Shown here in pieces: positions 1 to 11,799 of a stretch of 64,000 nt of DNA. This DNA comes from Rhizophagus irregularis. Its lineage: Eukaryota > Glomeromycota > Glomeromycetes > Glomerales > Glomeraceae. The stretch is taken from the NCBI RefSeq assembly GCF_026210795.1, contig NC_089432.1, forward strand, positions 4,464,001-4,528,000. The letters are read 5' to 3'. Made by a program: the position numbers and the translations under genes. The notes below the pieces were generated by a model. The model was not told the DNA's origin, ran no database searches, and saw only the letters and a list, made by a program, of their open reading frames with translations. The stretch's first letter is position 1, and each line of letters starts with the position of its first letter.

Positions 1-470
1 AATTGCCTTTTTGGATTGTGTAACGTTACTCTGATTCCCAAAATGGAAATTATAGTAATTTTTGGCTGGAATTATAAAATTTGGCCGAAATTATGGTGCG
101 TGACATATAATATATGACAAATAAGGTTTTTTTACCGAAAAAAATTTTAAGTCCCTAGAATAAATAGTAAAAATGGAAACTATAGGGATGTGACATGGTG
201 ACAAATTAATGTGTTTCGCATACTAGTGTACATTAAGAAATTATCTTTCTTTTAATAACTAATTTAAATAACAATGTAAAATTAAAAAATCAAAATATAA
301 ATGTTTTTTATTCATACCATAGTAAAATAAATTAATAAGTAAAAAAAAAGGTCATGATGTATAAGAATGATTATAAAATTAGGTACTAATCTAACGTTTT
401 TAAAGCATTATCATCATGTTTACAATCTTAAAATAATAATGATATTTTTAACGAATTTTTTATGAATTAT
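1..470. other. AT-rich intergenic sequence, no gene seen
   Basis: No reading frame or recognisable element was found here. It lies 3' of the minus-strand kinase-Sel1 gene and presumably carries its 3' UTR. I could not identify a polyadenylation signal with confidence. Confidence 0.5.
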
Positions 471-3151
471 TTATTTTATATTTTTTTGAAGTATTTCTAA
501 TCTACCTTTTGCTTCTTTATTTCCTTGTTTGGCAGATTTTTCATACCAATGAATTGCTTTGTCTATATCTATTATTGTAATTCCCTCTCCAAGTTCATAT
601 ATAGTACCAAGATTATATTGTGCTACCATTTCTCCTAGATTTGCAGCATTTTGATATAATTCAAATGCTCTTTGCTTATCAATTTTAGTTCCAATACCAT
701 AATTATAACAATATCCTAACAGAGTTATTCCACCTAAATCTCCTCCTTCAGCTGATTTCTTAGACAATTCAAAAGCTTTATTATAATCTTTTTCAACACT
801 ACTTTCAGCTATATAACAATAACTAAGATTACGCATAGCTATTATATTTCCATTATCTGCAGCTTTTTCATACCAATAAATAGCCTTTTTAAGTCTTTGC
901 TAATACCTATTCCATATTCATAACAATAATAACCAATACCTAATTGTCCACGTGCAAAATTTTTATTAGCCACTTTTTCAAAGTATTCAAAAACTAATTT
1001 TTCGTTTTTTGTAGTTCCAGTTCCATATAGATAACAATGGCCAACAAAATATTGTGCTAATATATGATTTTGATTTGATGCATTAATAAATAAATTGAAA
1101 GATTTTTTATGATCTTCACTTGTTGCAATTCCATAACGATTAAAATATCCAAATAAAAAAATTGAATTTGGACTATTTTGATTATTTGATAACCAATTAT
1201 AAATTTCTTCTGAATTAGTATTATAATTACTATTAAGATATTCGATAAATTGCCTTTTTATTAATTTCCAAGCAGTTCCTTTGTTTGATAATTTGTAAAT
1301 AAAATCACTTATTTCATCAATTAATCTGTTAAAATCTTTTTCAGTTGTAAGATTCTTTTGTTTACTTAAAACTACCATAGAATCAATTTCTTTTGTATTC
1401 ATTTTATTAAAATCTTGAATAAGTTGAGATAAATCTCCTTGTGATTCTGAATTATTAGTATTTGAAGCATCATTGATTTCTTGTTCACCTGACAATTGAA
1501 AATTTTCTGTAATTGCATCTGTTTTTGTAATCATTTCTTTTAAACAATCAACTACTTGATATATATTCGGACGATTATCTGGTTCACCATCCCAGCACTC
1601 TAAATAATAAATGTAATTTAAGATTAGGAAAAATAACATTTAAGTAATTACATTTAAAATTTACTTACTAGTATAAATTTTTACATAATTTTCGGGTGTA
1701 TCAGGAACAATTGTTTCTCTAAGACCTTGTAAAATCTCTAAAGCTAAACCGACATCATATCCTTCACCTTCAACATAAAAAGGAGGTAGACCATTGGATA
1801 TTTCCCATAACAGTACGCCAACACTGTAAACATCGCTTTTTTCATTTAATGAGTAAATTTGGGATGTTTGATTATTATTATTTCTTCGTCTATTAAAAAT
1901 TTTTGGATCAACATAAGGTACCATTCCAAATATTTTGGATTGAATATTTGATGACGCTCCAATTCTTTTTGATAATCCAAAATCCGCCAATTTGATCGTA
2001 TTTTGATGAACTAATATATTACCAGAATGCTATTAAAAAGTTATATATTAACTTAGTAATGCAAATATAATATTATAGACAATGATTGAAGAAGATAAAT
2101 AAATTACCAGGTCACGATGGACAATCCCTTCATTATGTAAACATGACACAGCGCAAGCTAACTGGTATGCCATAATGTATTTTTCATCCCATGTAAGTTT
2201 ACTAAAGTTTTTTTCCAGATAGCTTCGAAGACTACCATTATTAGCATATTCCATTACTAACATATAATTATTACTAACATGATATTCTAAAGAACAAAAG
2301 AAAATAACAATTAAAATTCATTTTTTATGAATAAAATACGTATATTATATTAATTAAAGTATTATAGTACCTGTTGACTCAAATTTTGTTATTCCATGGC
2401 AACGAATAATATTATCATGATAATCAACTTCACGTTGATTTTTTAACTAAATAAATTCAAATTTTAATAAATAAATTTTAATGAATAAATGTTATAATGC
2501 TAAAAAGAAAAAGACGATTTCTATTTGTACACGGGGTGTGACATTTCACCGAAAGTCATTTCGCCGAAAAATAATCTCTGGCCTGAGATATTTATAATTC
2601 TGCATAATGTTGGCCCTATTTTTCGGCGAAATGTATCGTAACCGTTCAAACAAAGAACAGGAAAAAAAAAAGAATTTGTTAAACAAATCAAAATCGACAT
2701 ACAAAATCAACTTCCACGCTTTAAGTAAACTTGCGGAACAGACAAAAATACACAAACCGCATGTTCTTTTTAAAATTCTATTTATTAAAAATTTTTTTTA
2801 CATAACTTTTTAATGAAGTCACGTGTTACGTGTATGAACACCCAGTGTAAATTAAGAAATTTTCAAAATTTTTTATTCAATTACCTCACGAATAATTTCT
2901 TTTACGGCGATATTGTCAAGACTAAAAAAAGACTTTACTGCAAAACATTTCTCTAAATTTTTCCAATTTGCACGGTACACTTTTCCAAAACCACCGGTAC
3001 CAATTTCTTGAAAGTTATTAAATTCCTTGTATTCATAATATTTTATATGTTCTTCGTCAATAGCTTCTTCAATCCACTTAATCCATTCATTTTTATTCTT
3101 GGTATCTTGCATTTTGATATTATCAGAAATTGAATAGTAATAATTTAGCAT
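471..3151 (-). CDS. TKL-like protein kinase with C-terminal Sel1 repeats, one-base frameshift in the Sel1 tail
   Basis: Five exons on the minus strand: 3151-2885, 2446-2371, 2286-2108, 2029-1669 and 1599-471, all with GT-AG introns. The kinase part looks catalytically complete: glycine loop [14 protein letters not shown], lysine in FAVKSFF, HRDLHSGNIL and [10 protein letters not shown], then the family's DPKIF segment and a PPFY...GLRE C-lobe. About six to seven Sel1 repeats follow (Sel1 repeats are TPR-like adaptor helices). Near 886-890 a run of five A's in the sense strand (where six would keep frame) shifts the frame; the Sel1 reading resumes in another frame and runs to the TAA at 471-473. 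As written, the protein stops near 842. The ATG used by the 15.8 kb paralogue reads ATT here, so translation would start at 3151 or 3112. Whether the shift is real or an assembly error cannot be told from the sequence. The substrate is unknown. Confidence 0.8.
2532..2647. repeat. Small inverted TTTCGCCGAAA-type element inside intron 1 of the kinase gene
   Basis: The left end reads GACATTTCACCGAAAGTC then ATTTCGCCGAAAAA. The right end is its rough inverse, TTTTTCGGCGAAATGTATCG. The same unit recurs at 13.3-14.0 kb and 50.1 kb. The homologous intron in the 15.8 kb paralogue is only about 76 nt against 438 nt here, so this piece and its flanks are an insertion. The exact element ends are uncertain. 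Confidence 0.6.
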
Positions 3152-3433
3152 AAAAGTATTAAAACCGAAAAGTTAAAGTTGTAAAAAAAACTATTTTTAG
3201 TATTTTTTATGCAATTAATTTCCGATAGTCGTACAGTGTCACAAAAAAGATTTACCCAGTATCACCTAGGGGATAGATAGATGTCATTGGTGAAGAATGC
3301 ACAATACAAATGTTGATCAAAACAATACTAACCATACTAACCAACGGCAGTGAAAAAATTTACGCAAATACATCGTAATGTAAAATAAACGGGGACAACC
3401 CAGGGTTACACATAGGGATGGGGTTAATGGCTA

Positions 3434-3618
3434 TACTAATTTTCGCCCCAGGTTCCCATTGGATCCAATGTGGAGTTGGCTCGGATTCCATGTAATGACG
3501 ACAGAAGACATGGATCCGGATGATTTACAATTGATTACAAATCAAAAAATTCCAGATGTTGATCAATCGGATCCGGTTCACAAGCCAGAATCAATGGAAC
3601 TAGGGGCGAAAATTAGTA
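3434..3618. mobile_element. Short MITE with TA-flanked terminal inverted repeats
   Basis: TATACTAATTTTCGCCCC (3432-3449) is matched exactly in inverse by 3603-3620. The similarity continues inward (AGGTTCCCATTG against CAATGGAACTA). The outermost TA on each side fits a Tc1/mariner-type TA target duplication. There is no coding capacity, so it would be a non-autonomous element. The superfamily call is inference from the TA flanks only. Confidence 0.65.
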
Positions 3619-3620
3619 TA

Positions 3621-3730
3621 ATTAACCATGGTTAATTAACTGCGGTTAATTAATGGTTAATTTGGTTAATTATGTTTAACTAAAATTGGTTAATTAACGG
3701 TTAATTTGGTTAATTATAAATTAACCAATC
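3621..3730. repeat. GGTTAATT-rich simple array
   Basis: Many copies of GGTTAATT and its inverse AATTAACC, spaced irregularly over about 110 bp, directly abut the right end of the MITE. It may be an internal or flanking satellite of an older element. No function is visible. Confidence 0.6.
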
Positions 3731-3740
3731 AAAAAAGAAA

Positions 3741-5070
3741 TTTATATCATGTGATTATAGTTAATTTGGCTTAAACTAACAAAATTAATACATTTGACCA
3801 GAATTACAACAAATTATAATTAGTTACACATATTGATGATCACAAGACAAAACTAAAATTGGTTACACAAAAATCCATATTAAATTTCGCAAAACTTTAG
3901 TTTTTTTATTTTTCTCAGCACAGCATACATAGTAGAAGAGTAGCGGATGTTAAAAGTTAAGGTTTTGTGTGCTAGCTCTATATAAGCGAATTTTTTTATC
4001 CAAATAGACCACTGGTTACTTTGTTCTTAGTTTTTATATGTTTTTACCACTTGATTAGAAATTACACTTTTTTTTACAAGGTCTCAATAAGAAAATTATA
4101 AATATATTTTTATCTAAAACATTTAATAAAATTTTATGTAATTTTGAGGTACTTTAAGTAGGTGATGCTAAATAACTTAAGAACTAGAAATGCGAAGGCG
4201 ATAAAATTCACATCATGTACTGTATAACTTCGCAATGTGCCTGATGTGCCGTCGTGTGATTGTATCACATCATAATTATCACTTTTTTATTAAAATAAGA
4301 TCAGACATCTATAGTAACATTGCTGAAACCTGTGATTTTATGACATCGCTTTCACTATAGTATCACGTTGTTATTTTAGTAACGTAACAATGCATTGTAT
4401 GTTAATACGAAATTGCAATACATCTACAATACTGTAATTGCGTTGTTTGATACATTGTGACTGTATCATAAATATGGCTTTTTTTATATTAAAATTTTTT
4501 AAGTATTATTTTTTTCATTTTCATAATATTGATGTTGAAAATGCGACTACAATGCTTATAATTGCATAGTAACGATGATGATACTATATTATACTGAAAT
4601 AATTAAATTGTTTTTATGCGCAGATATTTATACTTAAGTATCAGCTAATGTAAGAAAAAAATTTAATAATAATTGCTTAGAATATTTCTGAATGCCATTC
4701 ATTTTTTTTATTATTTTATATTCCCTAATTATGTTAAGCAAAGGAAAAAAAAATCAAATTTCGGGGAAAGCCCCTTATTTATATGAAATTATGTATCACG
4801 TGATTAACGTGACAATTTTAACAGATCAGCCACGTTTTTTTTAAACTTTAACAAACTTTTTTCCTTTTTCACAGTCTCACCCTTTCCCTTCCTCTCTTTT
4901 TCTCTTCCTCTTGTTTCACTCTCTCTAATAAAAATCTTAGCGGAACATTTAGCAACATTTTGATATTTTTCTTTATTAGACAAAAATCATTGCATTATGC
5001 AATGAAAATTAAGAGTTCGTAACGATTTTTTTTTAAAAAAAAAAATAAGTATATTATAACTTAAATGACA
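3741..5070. other. Gene-free AT-rich stretch with a promoter-like block near its right end
   Basis: No coding sequence was recognised. From about 4790 there is the palindrome ATCACGTGAT (4795-4804), an A/T stretch and then a long CT-rich tract to about 4930. The same order occurs upstream of the 9.2 kb locus, so this is probably the core promoter of the decayed locus that starts near 5076. Confidence 0.5.
4790..4930 (+). promoter_or_regulatory. Putative promoter: E-box palindrome followed by pyrimidine tract
   Basis: ATCACGTGAT at 4795-4804 contains CACGTG with the RTCAC...GTGAY flanks preferred by Cbf1/bHLH factors. A CT-rich tract such as CTTCCTCTCTTTTTCTCTTC follows at about 4880-4930. 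The block matches 9058-9230 in content and order. Function is inferred only from this conservation and from position. Confidence 0.35.
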
Positions 5071-5075
5071 AAATA

Positions 5076-6370
5076 ACTTCGGTAAAAAAATGGATTGAAA
5101 AAAAGCTAGAGAATGAGTATATTCGTTATTTTAAATATGATGAATTTATAATTGATGAAGAAGAAATTGGTAAAGGAAGGGATATCAGAATTCCAGTAAG
5201 ATTTTTTTCTTTTTTTTCATCTTTATTTTTTCTTTTTTTTCTTTCTTTAGATGGTTCTTTCAAGTTATTTTGGGAGACATTTTGGTAAAGTTTCTTATTT
5301 ATTTCTTCCATCTTTTAACAAATGGTTCTTAACAATTCATTTTTTTCTCTTTTTAGGCGGTTCTTTTGTATTTCTTGTGGTAAGTTAAATTTTTTTTCTT
5401 TCATTTTTTTTTATTTGACAAAACGTTGACTGGCGGTTAACTAAAATTTTATTTTCTTGTTTCTTTCTTTTTTTAGACGATCAGGCCTTTGGACGCATGA
5501 AATTTCCAATGGTTGATTTCTTTTTACTTTTTTAAATTCTTCTGAATTAAATTTTTTTATTTTGATAAGATGTTAACTATTGTTTCATTTTCTTTCTTTG
5601 TTTTTAGACAGGTCAGGCCTTTGGATGTGTGAAATTTCCAATGGTTGATTTCTTTTTACTTTTTTAAATTCTTCTGAATTAAATTTTTTTATTTTGATAA
5701 GATGTTAACTATTGTTTCATTTTCTTTCTTTGTTTTTAGACAGGTCAGGCCTTTGGATGTGTGAAATTTTCAAAGGTTAGATTTTTCCTTTTTAAATTCT
5801 TTCGAATTAAATTTTTTCATTTTTATTTAACGAAACGTTTAACTAACGTTTCATCTTCTTTTTTCTTTTTTTAAACAGTCATGTTCTTTTCTTTTTTTAG
5901 GTTTTATGTTTCAATACTTCTCTTTCAGATGTCCAGACCTTTTGACATGTGAGACTTCAGTGGGAACTATTTTTGACAGGAATTGTATTACTATTGGCAT
6001 ATAATGAATCAAAATGAAAATTTGACTTTGATACTGGAAAAAGTTATTTTACTTGTTTTACTTATAGGTTCTGTAAAGTTTCGAATAGCAGAATAGGGTA
6101 TTGGAATCTTGAAATGGTAAGTTTCATAATGGAATTTACCTTTTTCTTAGTATTGGAAACATCCTTATTTTTTACTTTTTTTTTGTAGTTATAGAAGGGC
6201 TTTGATTGGGTACCTGGAGATTGGAGACGGTAAATTTCTACGCGAAACTTACTTTTTTTTGTTTTCTTTAATTAGAAACATTTAATGTTTCTTTATTTTT
6301 TTCTTAGATCTCGGCGGACAGATTGTTTTTTGGAGTTCATGGGATTATTTCGTTTTAAGGAAAAGTTTCA
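5076..6370 (+). pseudogene. Decayed kinase-derived locus with an array of micro-exon-like units (locus A)
   Basis: The first block, about 5076-5195, reads KKWIEKKLENEYIRYFKYDE then EEIGKGRDIRIP, matching the N-terminal helix and glycine-loop start of the window's kinases. No kinase body follows. Instead there are short blocks bounded by pyrimidine-AG and GT: 5251-5284, a 23-nt block near 5358, then 5477-5511, 5608-5643 and 5740-5775. The last two are 36 nt and translate as TGQAFGCVKFPM and a near copy, loosely like a G-x-x-FG-x-V loop. Further similar blocks continue to about 6370 but frames are not maintained. The second block joined to the third gives HFGGSF, paralleled by GFGGSF at the 9.2 kb locus, so the two loci are probably paralogous. 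The kinase origin of the first exon is well supported; the rest is inference. Confidence 0.5.
5477..5830 (+). repeat. 132-bp tandem duplication, about 2.7 copies, each carrying one exon-like unit
   Basis: Blocks starting at 5477, 5608 and 5740 share CAGGCCTTTGGA and most of the following intron-like sequence. The first and second copies are almost identical through TTTTTAGACAG. Each copy therefore duplicates a unit plus its acceptor. Confidence 0.85.
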
Positions 6371-9050
6371 TTTTTTTGGATTTTTTCAAATTACTATAGC
6401 AAAACATGTTTATCAAATAATTTTATTTTCAGATACTTTTATACATTTTATATAAAGAATTATATTATCAATACTTAATAATGAATAATTTAATAGTTAG
6501 CTAGCGTAATATGTAATATATAACATTGTTTACTTTATTAAATATATATGCAAATAAAGTGTGTTTACAACGTTGTAAAAAATAAATTACTACGTTTTGA
6601 CTATATGTTTACAGTAGTAAAATAGGTGCAGTGAAATCGTTTTTATGGTAAATTAAAAAAGCGTAGTGCCGATACATTTTCTCACTTTTGCAACGTGTTG
6701 TATGACGTTCAATAATGACGGATGAATCACGTGATTTTGGCGCAGTGTCAACGTTGTTTAAAAATATGAAGTTTCTGCAGAAACCTCTGGTTTTCACAAA
6801 ATATGTTATACATAATCACTACATGTTACTAACAGATGGTATATATATGTTCTACATATTTTAATATACGTAATATGTTTGTAATATTAATAAAATAATG
6901 TTATAATATTTTTAATATATGTTGAAATTTAAACTTAAACTAATATAAATGTAGTAAATATTTTTGTAATATGAATAAAATAAATTTACAATATTTTCGA
7001 ATATGTACTTAAATTAATGATATAGTGAATAATTTGAATACATTGTTAATATATTTCAAAGTTATTTCAAATATGCTGTTGATATATTAATAACATATTT
7101 TGAATATTGTTGTTAATATATGAATAATATATTTTGAATATGTTGTTGATATATACTGAAACTGTGACTTTAACGCTTCTAGTATGTGACTATCATGTGA
7201 CTAACAGGTCAATCAAGGTATTCTTTTCGTCTCGATTGTCCAGTTCAGTGCATCACCACTTTATATTGGCTATATGAATAATTTTTTTTAATTTTAAATA
7301 ATACAACTATTTTTTTAAAAAAAAATTTAAATTATAGATTTTATCCTTTTTATCCTTTCACTTCAACTTGACAATATAGAAGCAATAATAAAGTTAATAC
7401 AATATTAATCCATTAATGAAAATACTATCTGAAAATACGTAAAAATTTTGATTGGCTTTGCCATTTATAATAACATTAATGCATTATTATAAAATAACAA
7501 GTCACTCAGTCATTATTTAGTTGTTAATTTATTGATATAGCAATAATGTATAATAACGTAAATAAATTGTGTAATTAAACATAGGATATATTGGAGTTTA
7601 CTTAAGAATCATAAACTTCATAGCCACGCTCAATTAAGGCAATGTATTACTAGACCTACACTAAAGATAACTTTAGCAAGGCTTTCTTTGTGAATTAAAA
7701 GAATTTTCATACACTTTGCCAGCTGGTGGTATAGCTTATGACCTTTAACCTCATACTAATAAACCCAGAATGCTTGCATCACTAATAAAAAGTATAGTTA
7801 AGATGCTTCAAAAAATCCCTAAAAAGAAAAAATAAAACAAATGAACAATTAGTAAACATTCATCAAATTAAAATAAAAAAAAAATACTTTCATTATTGTT
7901 TATAATCACATAATATCAATTGAGATTAATTTGCATGACTCCAACTTTGTACAGACAATCCCGGAAAAGTTACAGCCAAGTATAAGGGATATGATTAATA
8001 TACCAATTACCATCAAAATTTTACACATCTAGATCCATTTAAAGAGCAAATATTCATCGGAAATCCAAAATTTTAAGCTTCTTACTCTAGTGGTATGTGA
8101 AAAACACAGAAATATAAAAATGTTTGTGTTTCAACAAGCATAAAAGATTAAATAGTAGAAGTATTAGCAAGAGGAATATTGAGAATAGCCTACAGATAAT
8201 ATAGAAGAAATTTGGAAAGGATACCTCTGACCTTTGACGTTGGCTGCGAGAGGTACAACAAAAATTTTTACATGAAAATAACACAACGTCTAAGAATTCA
8301 AGTAATTGTACTAACTAAAAAAGTAAATGATCCAGAAGATGAAGAATTGGTGATTTAATATATTATGATAACCGTTAAGGATGTTAAAAAAATTAGGTAT
8401 AAAAATAAAAAGCAATTTAAACATCAAAGAGTAAGAACCTATATAAAAAGAAACCCTTAAAAGTAGAAATAGTGAAGAGAGAAGTCAGACTTAAAGGAAA
8501 AGAGGGGATTGCAATTATTCACACAGAGCTATATGGAAACAATTTTTTTTTAAAAAAAAAGAGATGATGAATTTGCACGTTAATTTTCCCTATTTACATG
8601 CAAAATACCAAGAAATTAAGTGAAGAATTTAGGGTATTATCAGATGCAGGCTTTAGTTTTGTATAATAAGGTTCCAGTATACTTAGTAGCAAAGAAAGTT
8701 TCACAAGAAGAACTTGAACTTTATTAAAAAATAATACTTAGGAAAAGATATCGGAGGTGGAAAAGGTAAGTATAAAAGAGGGTAAAAAGCATTTTATTGT
8801 TGAAGAGAAGGAGAAAAAGAAAAGCAATTACAGGGAAAGGGGAAGAACAAGAAGATGCATTAAATAGTAACGTATGCATAGTCATAGATAGCCCAGTTTC
8901 TTTTAGATAAATAAAATTAGTTTATATAAGGACTAAATGTTATTTAATTGCTGTAATAATTATATAAACTACACAATGGTTTCTACATTATAAAAAAGAA
9001 ATGAAAAAAATTTTTATAAGAAACTTTTTTATCGGAAAAATGAGACTATA
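6371..9050. other. Long AT-rich gene-free stretch
   Basis: No convincing coding region. At 7050-7160 there is a degenerate tandem motif built on ATATGTTGTTGATATATTAA. An ATCACGTGAT palindrome lies at 6726-6735. Short open frames on both strands lack domains, codon structure or splice context and were left out. Confidence 0.5.
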
Positions 9051-9054
9051 TTAA

Positions 9055-9230
9055 ATTATCACGTGTATCACGTGATTTAATACTTTTTTAAACAAAAGTC
9101 TAAAGTATAAAAAAAAAGTTTAAAAAAAATTTAAACTCTCATTTTCACCTTTCCTTCTCTTTCGTAATTCCCCCTCCTTCATTTTTCCTTATCTCTCTCT
9201 CTCGTACTTTCTCTTTCCTTCGCTTTTTTT
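9055..9230 (+). promoter_or_regulatory. Putative promoter of locus B, matching the 4.8 kb block
   Basis: Two overlapping sites, ATCACGTGTATCACGTGAT (9058-9076), are followed by an A-rich stretch and a CT-rich tract (about 9135-9225) directly before the first exon-like block. Same order and spacing style as 4790-4930. Inferred, not proven. Confidence 0.35.
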
Positions 9231-10265
9231 TTAGACAAATGTAAATTTCCGTATTTTTTGAAAGTTCTTGGACAAGGATTTGGTAAAGAGGAATGTTTTT
9301 AGCCTGCCTCTTGAAACAATTATTAATATTTCATTTCATTTCTTCTCTAGGCAGCTTTTTGGTTCTCTGAACGTGGAAGTTTGGTAAGTGTATTATTTTT
9401 TTAAAAAAATTTATATTTCGTCTTTTAAAAAATGATTACTAATTTCTTTTTTCTTTTTTTCTTTTATTTTAAATGGCTTGGACACATAGGATTTCAGTGA
9501 GAAATCAGCCTCGGGTTTTCTAATTTTAGAGAAGTCTGGATATGCAGCAGCACAGAACAGGTAAGTTCCAAAGAAGCACGCCTTCACTAACCAGATACGT
9601 GTTGGTATCTAACACTTTGAATAGAGCAGGAATGTACCAGATCCTTCTGCGACTTGAAAGCTTTATTGATGTCGAGTTGACTGCTTGTAGGTATTTATTT
9701 TCACTTCGGACATCACACTAACGGAAATTTGAAACTTTAAAAAAGTTTTCTTTTTTTCCATTTTTGAAGGGAAATCAGCTCCGGCTTGGAAACTAGAATC
9801 CTAATTAGTAGTAAGTTTTGAAAAAAAGGAACTTAAAATTTCATACAAAAGACTTTTTTACCATTTTCTTTTTTTTTTTAGGGGAATTAGCTCCGATGTG
9901 ACTTCCCAAGTGAGTTTTTGAAAAGGAATTTGAAACTATAAAAAAAAGTTTTTATAGCTTTTTTTTCCTTTTTGTAAGGAAATTGGATCCAACTTAGAAA
10001 AACAGAATCCCAGATACTTGAGTTTCGAAAAAAGATGTTATAAAGTAAAAAGTTTTTTTAACGGGTTTTCCTTTTTTTATGGAAACTAACTTCGTTGTGG
10101 GCATTGGATTCTCAAGTGAGTTCCGAAAAAAAAAGTTTCAAAACTTTATTATAATACAGCTTTTTATTAATATTTTTCCATTTTCTTTTGTAAGACTTTT
10201 TATTTCGGAACTCTTGTGAAAAGTCGTCAATTACAGTAACTTCATCTTTCACTTTGTAGGTCTCC
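9230..10265 (+). pseudogene. Decayed kinase-derived locus with micro-exon-like array (locus B)
   Basis: After a pyrimidine-AG at about 9233, one frame reads FLKVLGQGFG up to a GTAAAG donor near 9282; LGQGFG is a plausible kinase glycine loop. The next block, after CTCTAG near 9350, continues as GSF before a stop. From about 9769 a unit beginning GGAAATCAGCTCCGG repeats about every 100 bp (near 9769, 9881, 9978 and 10081), each after a pyrimidine-rich AG-like stretch. No long frame survives and no C-lobe is present. Promoter block and first exons parallel the 5.1 kb locus. Either a pseudogene or a non-coding spliced transcript is possible. Confidence 0.45.
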
Positions 10266-10269
10266 TCTG

Positions 10270-10885
10270 ATTCATTATCAGAATTCACGAATTCCCTGAA
10301 TCAATCATATGCACAAATTTAATTTAACGAAAAAGACAAGAAAAATCAAAATATCTTTATAGTACAATCGTTGCATTATTTTATATTATTGACACATGAT
10401 TATTTTACTATTTTGTTACTATTACTTTGTTTTTAATATATTTTCATATGTATAATCGTTATAAAATTAAATATATATTATATTATTGCCCTATGAAAAA
10501 AGTCTGTGTGATTTTTGTTGAAAAATCATTCAATTAAATTCACTACAATTTCTGTATATTTGACCATACAATAATTGTGCTAAAAATTGCAATAAATCAC
10601 ACAATTATTGCATGGTAATTCATTCAATAATTATCCTATTTTTGACCTGAATTTATACAATTATTGTGTGATTTTTGAGCCAAATTTTAGGCCATATTTT
10701 AGGAATTATAGGTTAAATTTTACAGTAATAACAGGCAATTTATAAAGTGAAATTATGAATTTTTTTTATTGACTTAAAATATAAAAAATATACACAATAT
10801 TTCATAAATAAAATACTAAATTTGATATAATCATAAATATAAAAATTTGTAAGAAAATAAAATAAAATAAAGTATGTTAATAACA
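10270..10885. other. AT-rich gene-free stretch with short inverted repeats
   Basis: The only structure seen is inverted copies of AATCACACAATTATT (about 10591) and AATTATTGTGTGATT (about 10658), which could form a hairpin. No coding sequence was recognised. Confidence 0.4.
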
Positions 10886-10889
10886 TGAA

Positions 10890-11165
10890 AGTAAATTAGT
10901 AGTATCATCAAAGAAGAAAGTAAATTATTAGTGTAAGAAATTATTAGTATTAAATAAAAAAGTATGAAGTTAGTGAAGAAAGCAAATTAGTAGTGTTAAA
11001 AAGTAAATTATTAGTGTTAGTAATAAAAAAGTATGAAGTTAGTAAAGAAAGCAAATTAGTAGTTGTTAAAAAGTAAATTATTAGTATTAGTAATAAAAAA
11101 AAGTATGAAGTTAGTGAAGAAAGCAAGTTAGTAACATTAAAATGTAAAAAGTTAGGAAAATAAAA
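10890..11165. repeat. About 70-bp minisatellite
   Basis: GTATGAAGTTAGTGAAGAAA starts at 10962 and recurs with small changes at 11031 and 11103 (periods 69 and 72). A partial copy precedes them from about 10890. A minus-strand open frame across it is a by-product of the repeat. Confidence 0.85.
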
Positions 11166-11624
11166 AGATAAAGAATACAAGTTTTTCTTACCTGCTGATA
11201 TTTTAAAAGAAAGTTGAAGAAAAGTTAAAAGGTTAAAAAAACATAAACAAAAACATTTCGCGTCATCATATTTATTTTGACGATCAGATCACGTGACCAA
11301 CATATATAATTTTAAGAGTTGATTTTTACCGCATAATTCTGGCCAAATTATAATTCCGGTCAGAACTAATTGTGTAACCTAATAAAAAGTTTTTGACTTT
11401 TTTTTAGTTACAAGATGATACATAAATTTCACCAATGGGTCCGGAAGATGCCCGTTTATAAGCAAATATGCGGTTGAATTTTGTGTAACCTTTATGCATA
11501 AATCACTTTACTTAGGAAAATCTATTTGTAATGGTTAAAAGTGGTCTATTCGACCCTAAAAGTGGTCAAATGTAACCATACAGGTAAGATGGAAAGTAGT
11601 ATAATAGGATTACCCAAAAATTGC

Positions 11625-11790
11625 TTTCTGTATCCTAAATTTAAGTCTATTTTCAAGTTGTACAATAATCACAATTTTTATTGTACAAAAATTGAATGTT
11701 TTCTGTATCCTGAATTTAAGTTGTATAAAAATCACACAAAAATTGAACATTTTCTATATCCTAAATTTAAGTTGTACAAAAATTGCATAC
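11625..11790. repeat. Short imperfect tandem repeat
   Basis: TTTCTGTATCCTAAATTTAA at 11625 recurs at about 11700 and 11751 with GTTGTACAAAAATTG-like spacers. The plus-strand frame over it gives a repeated FLYPKFKLYKN peptide, but it has no start context or flanking exon support, so I do not call it a gene. Confidence 0.7.
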
Positions 11791-11799
11791 TTTTAATAT

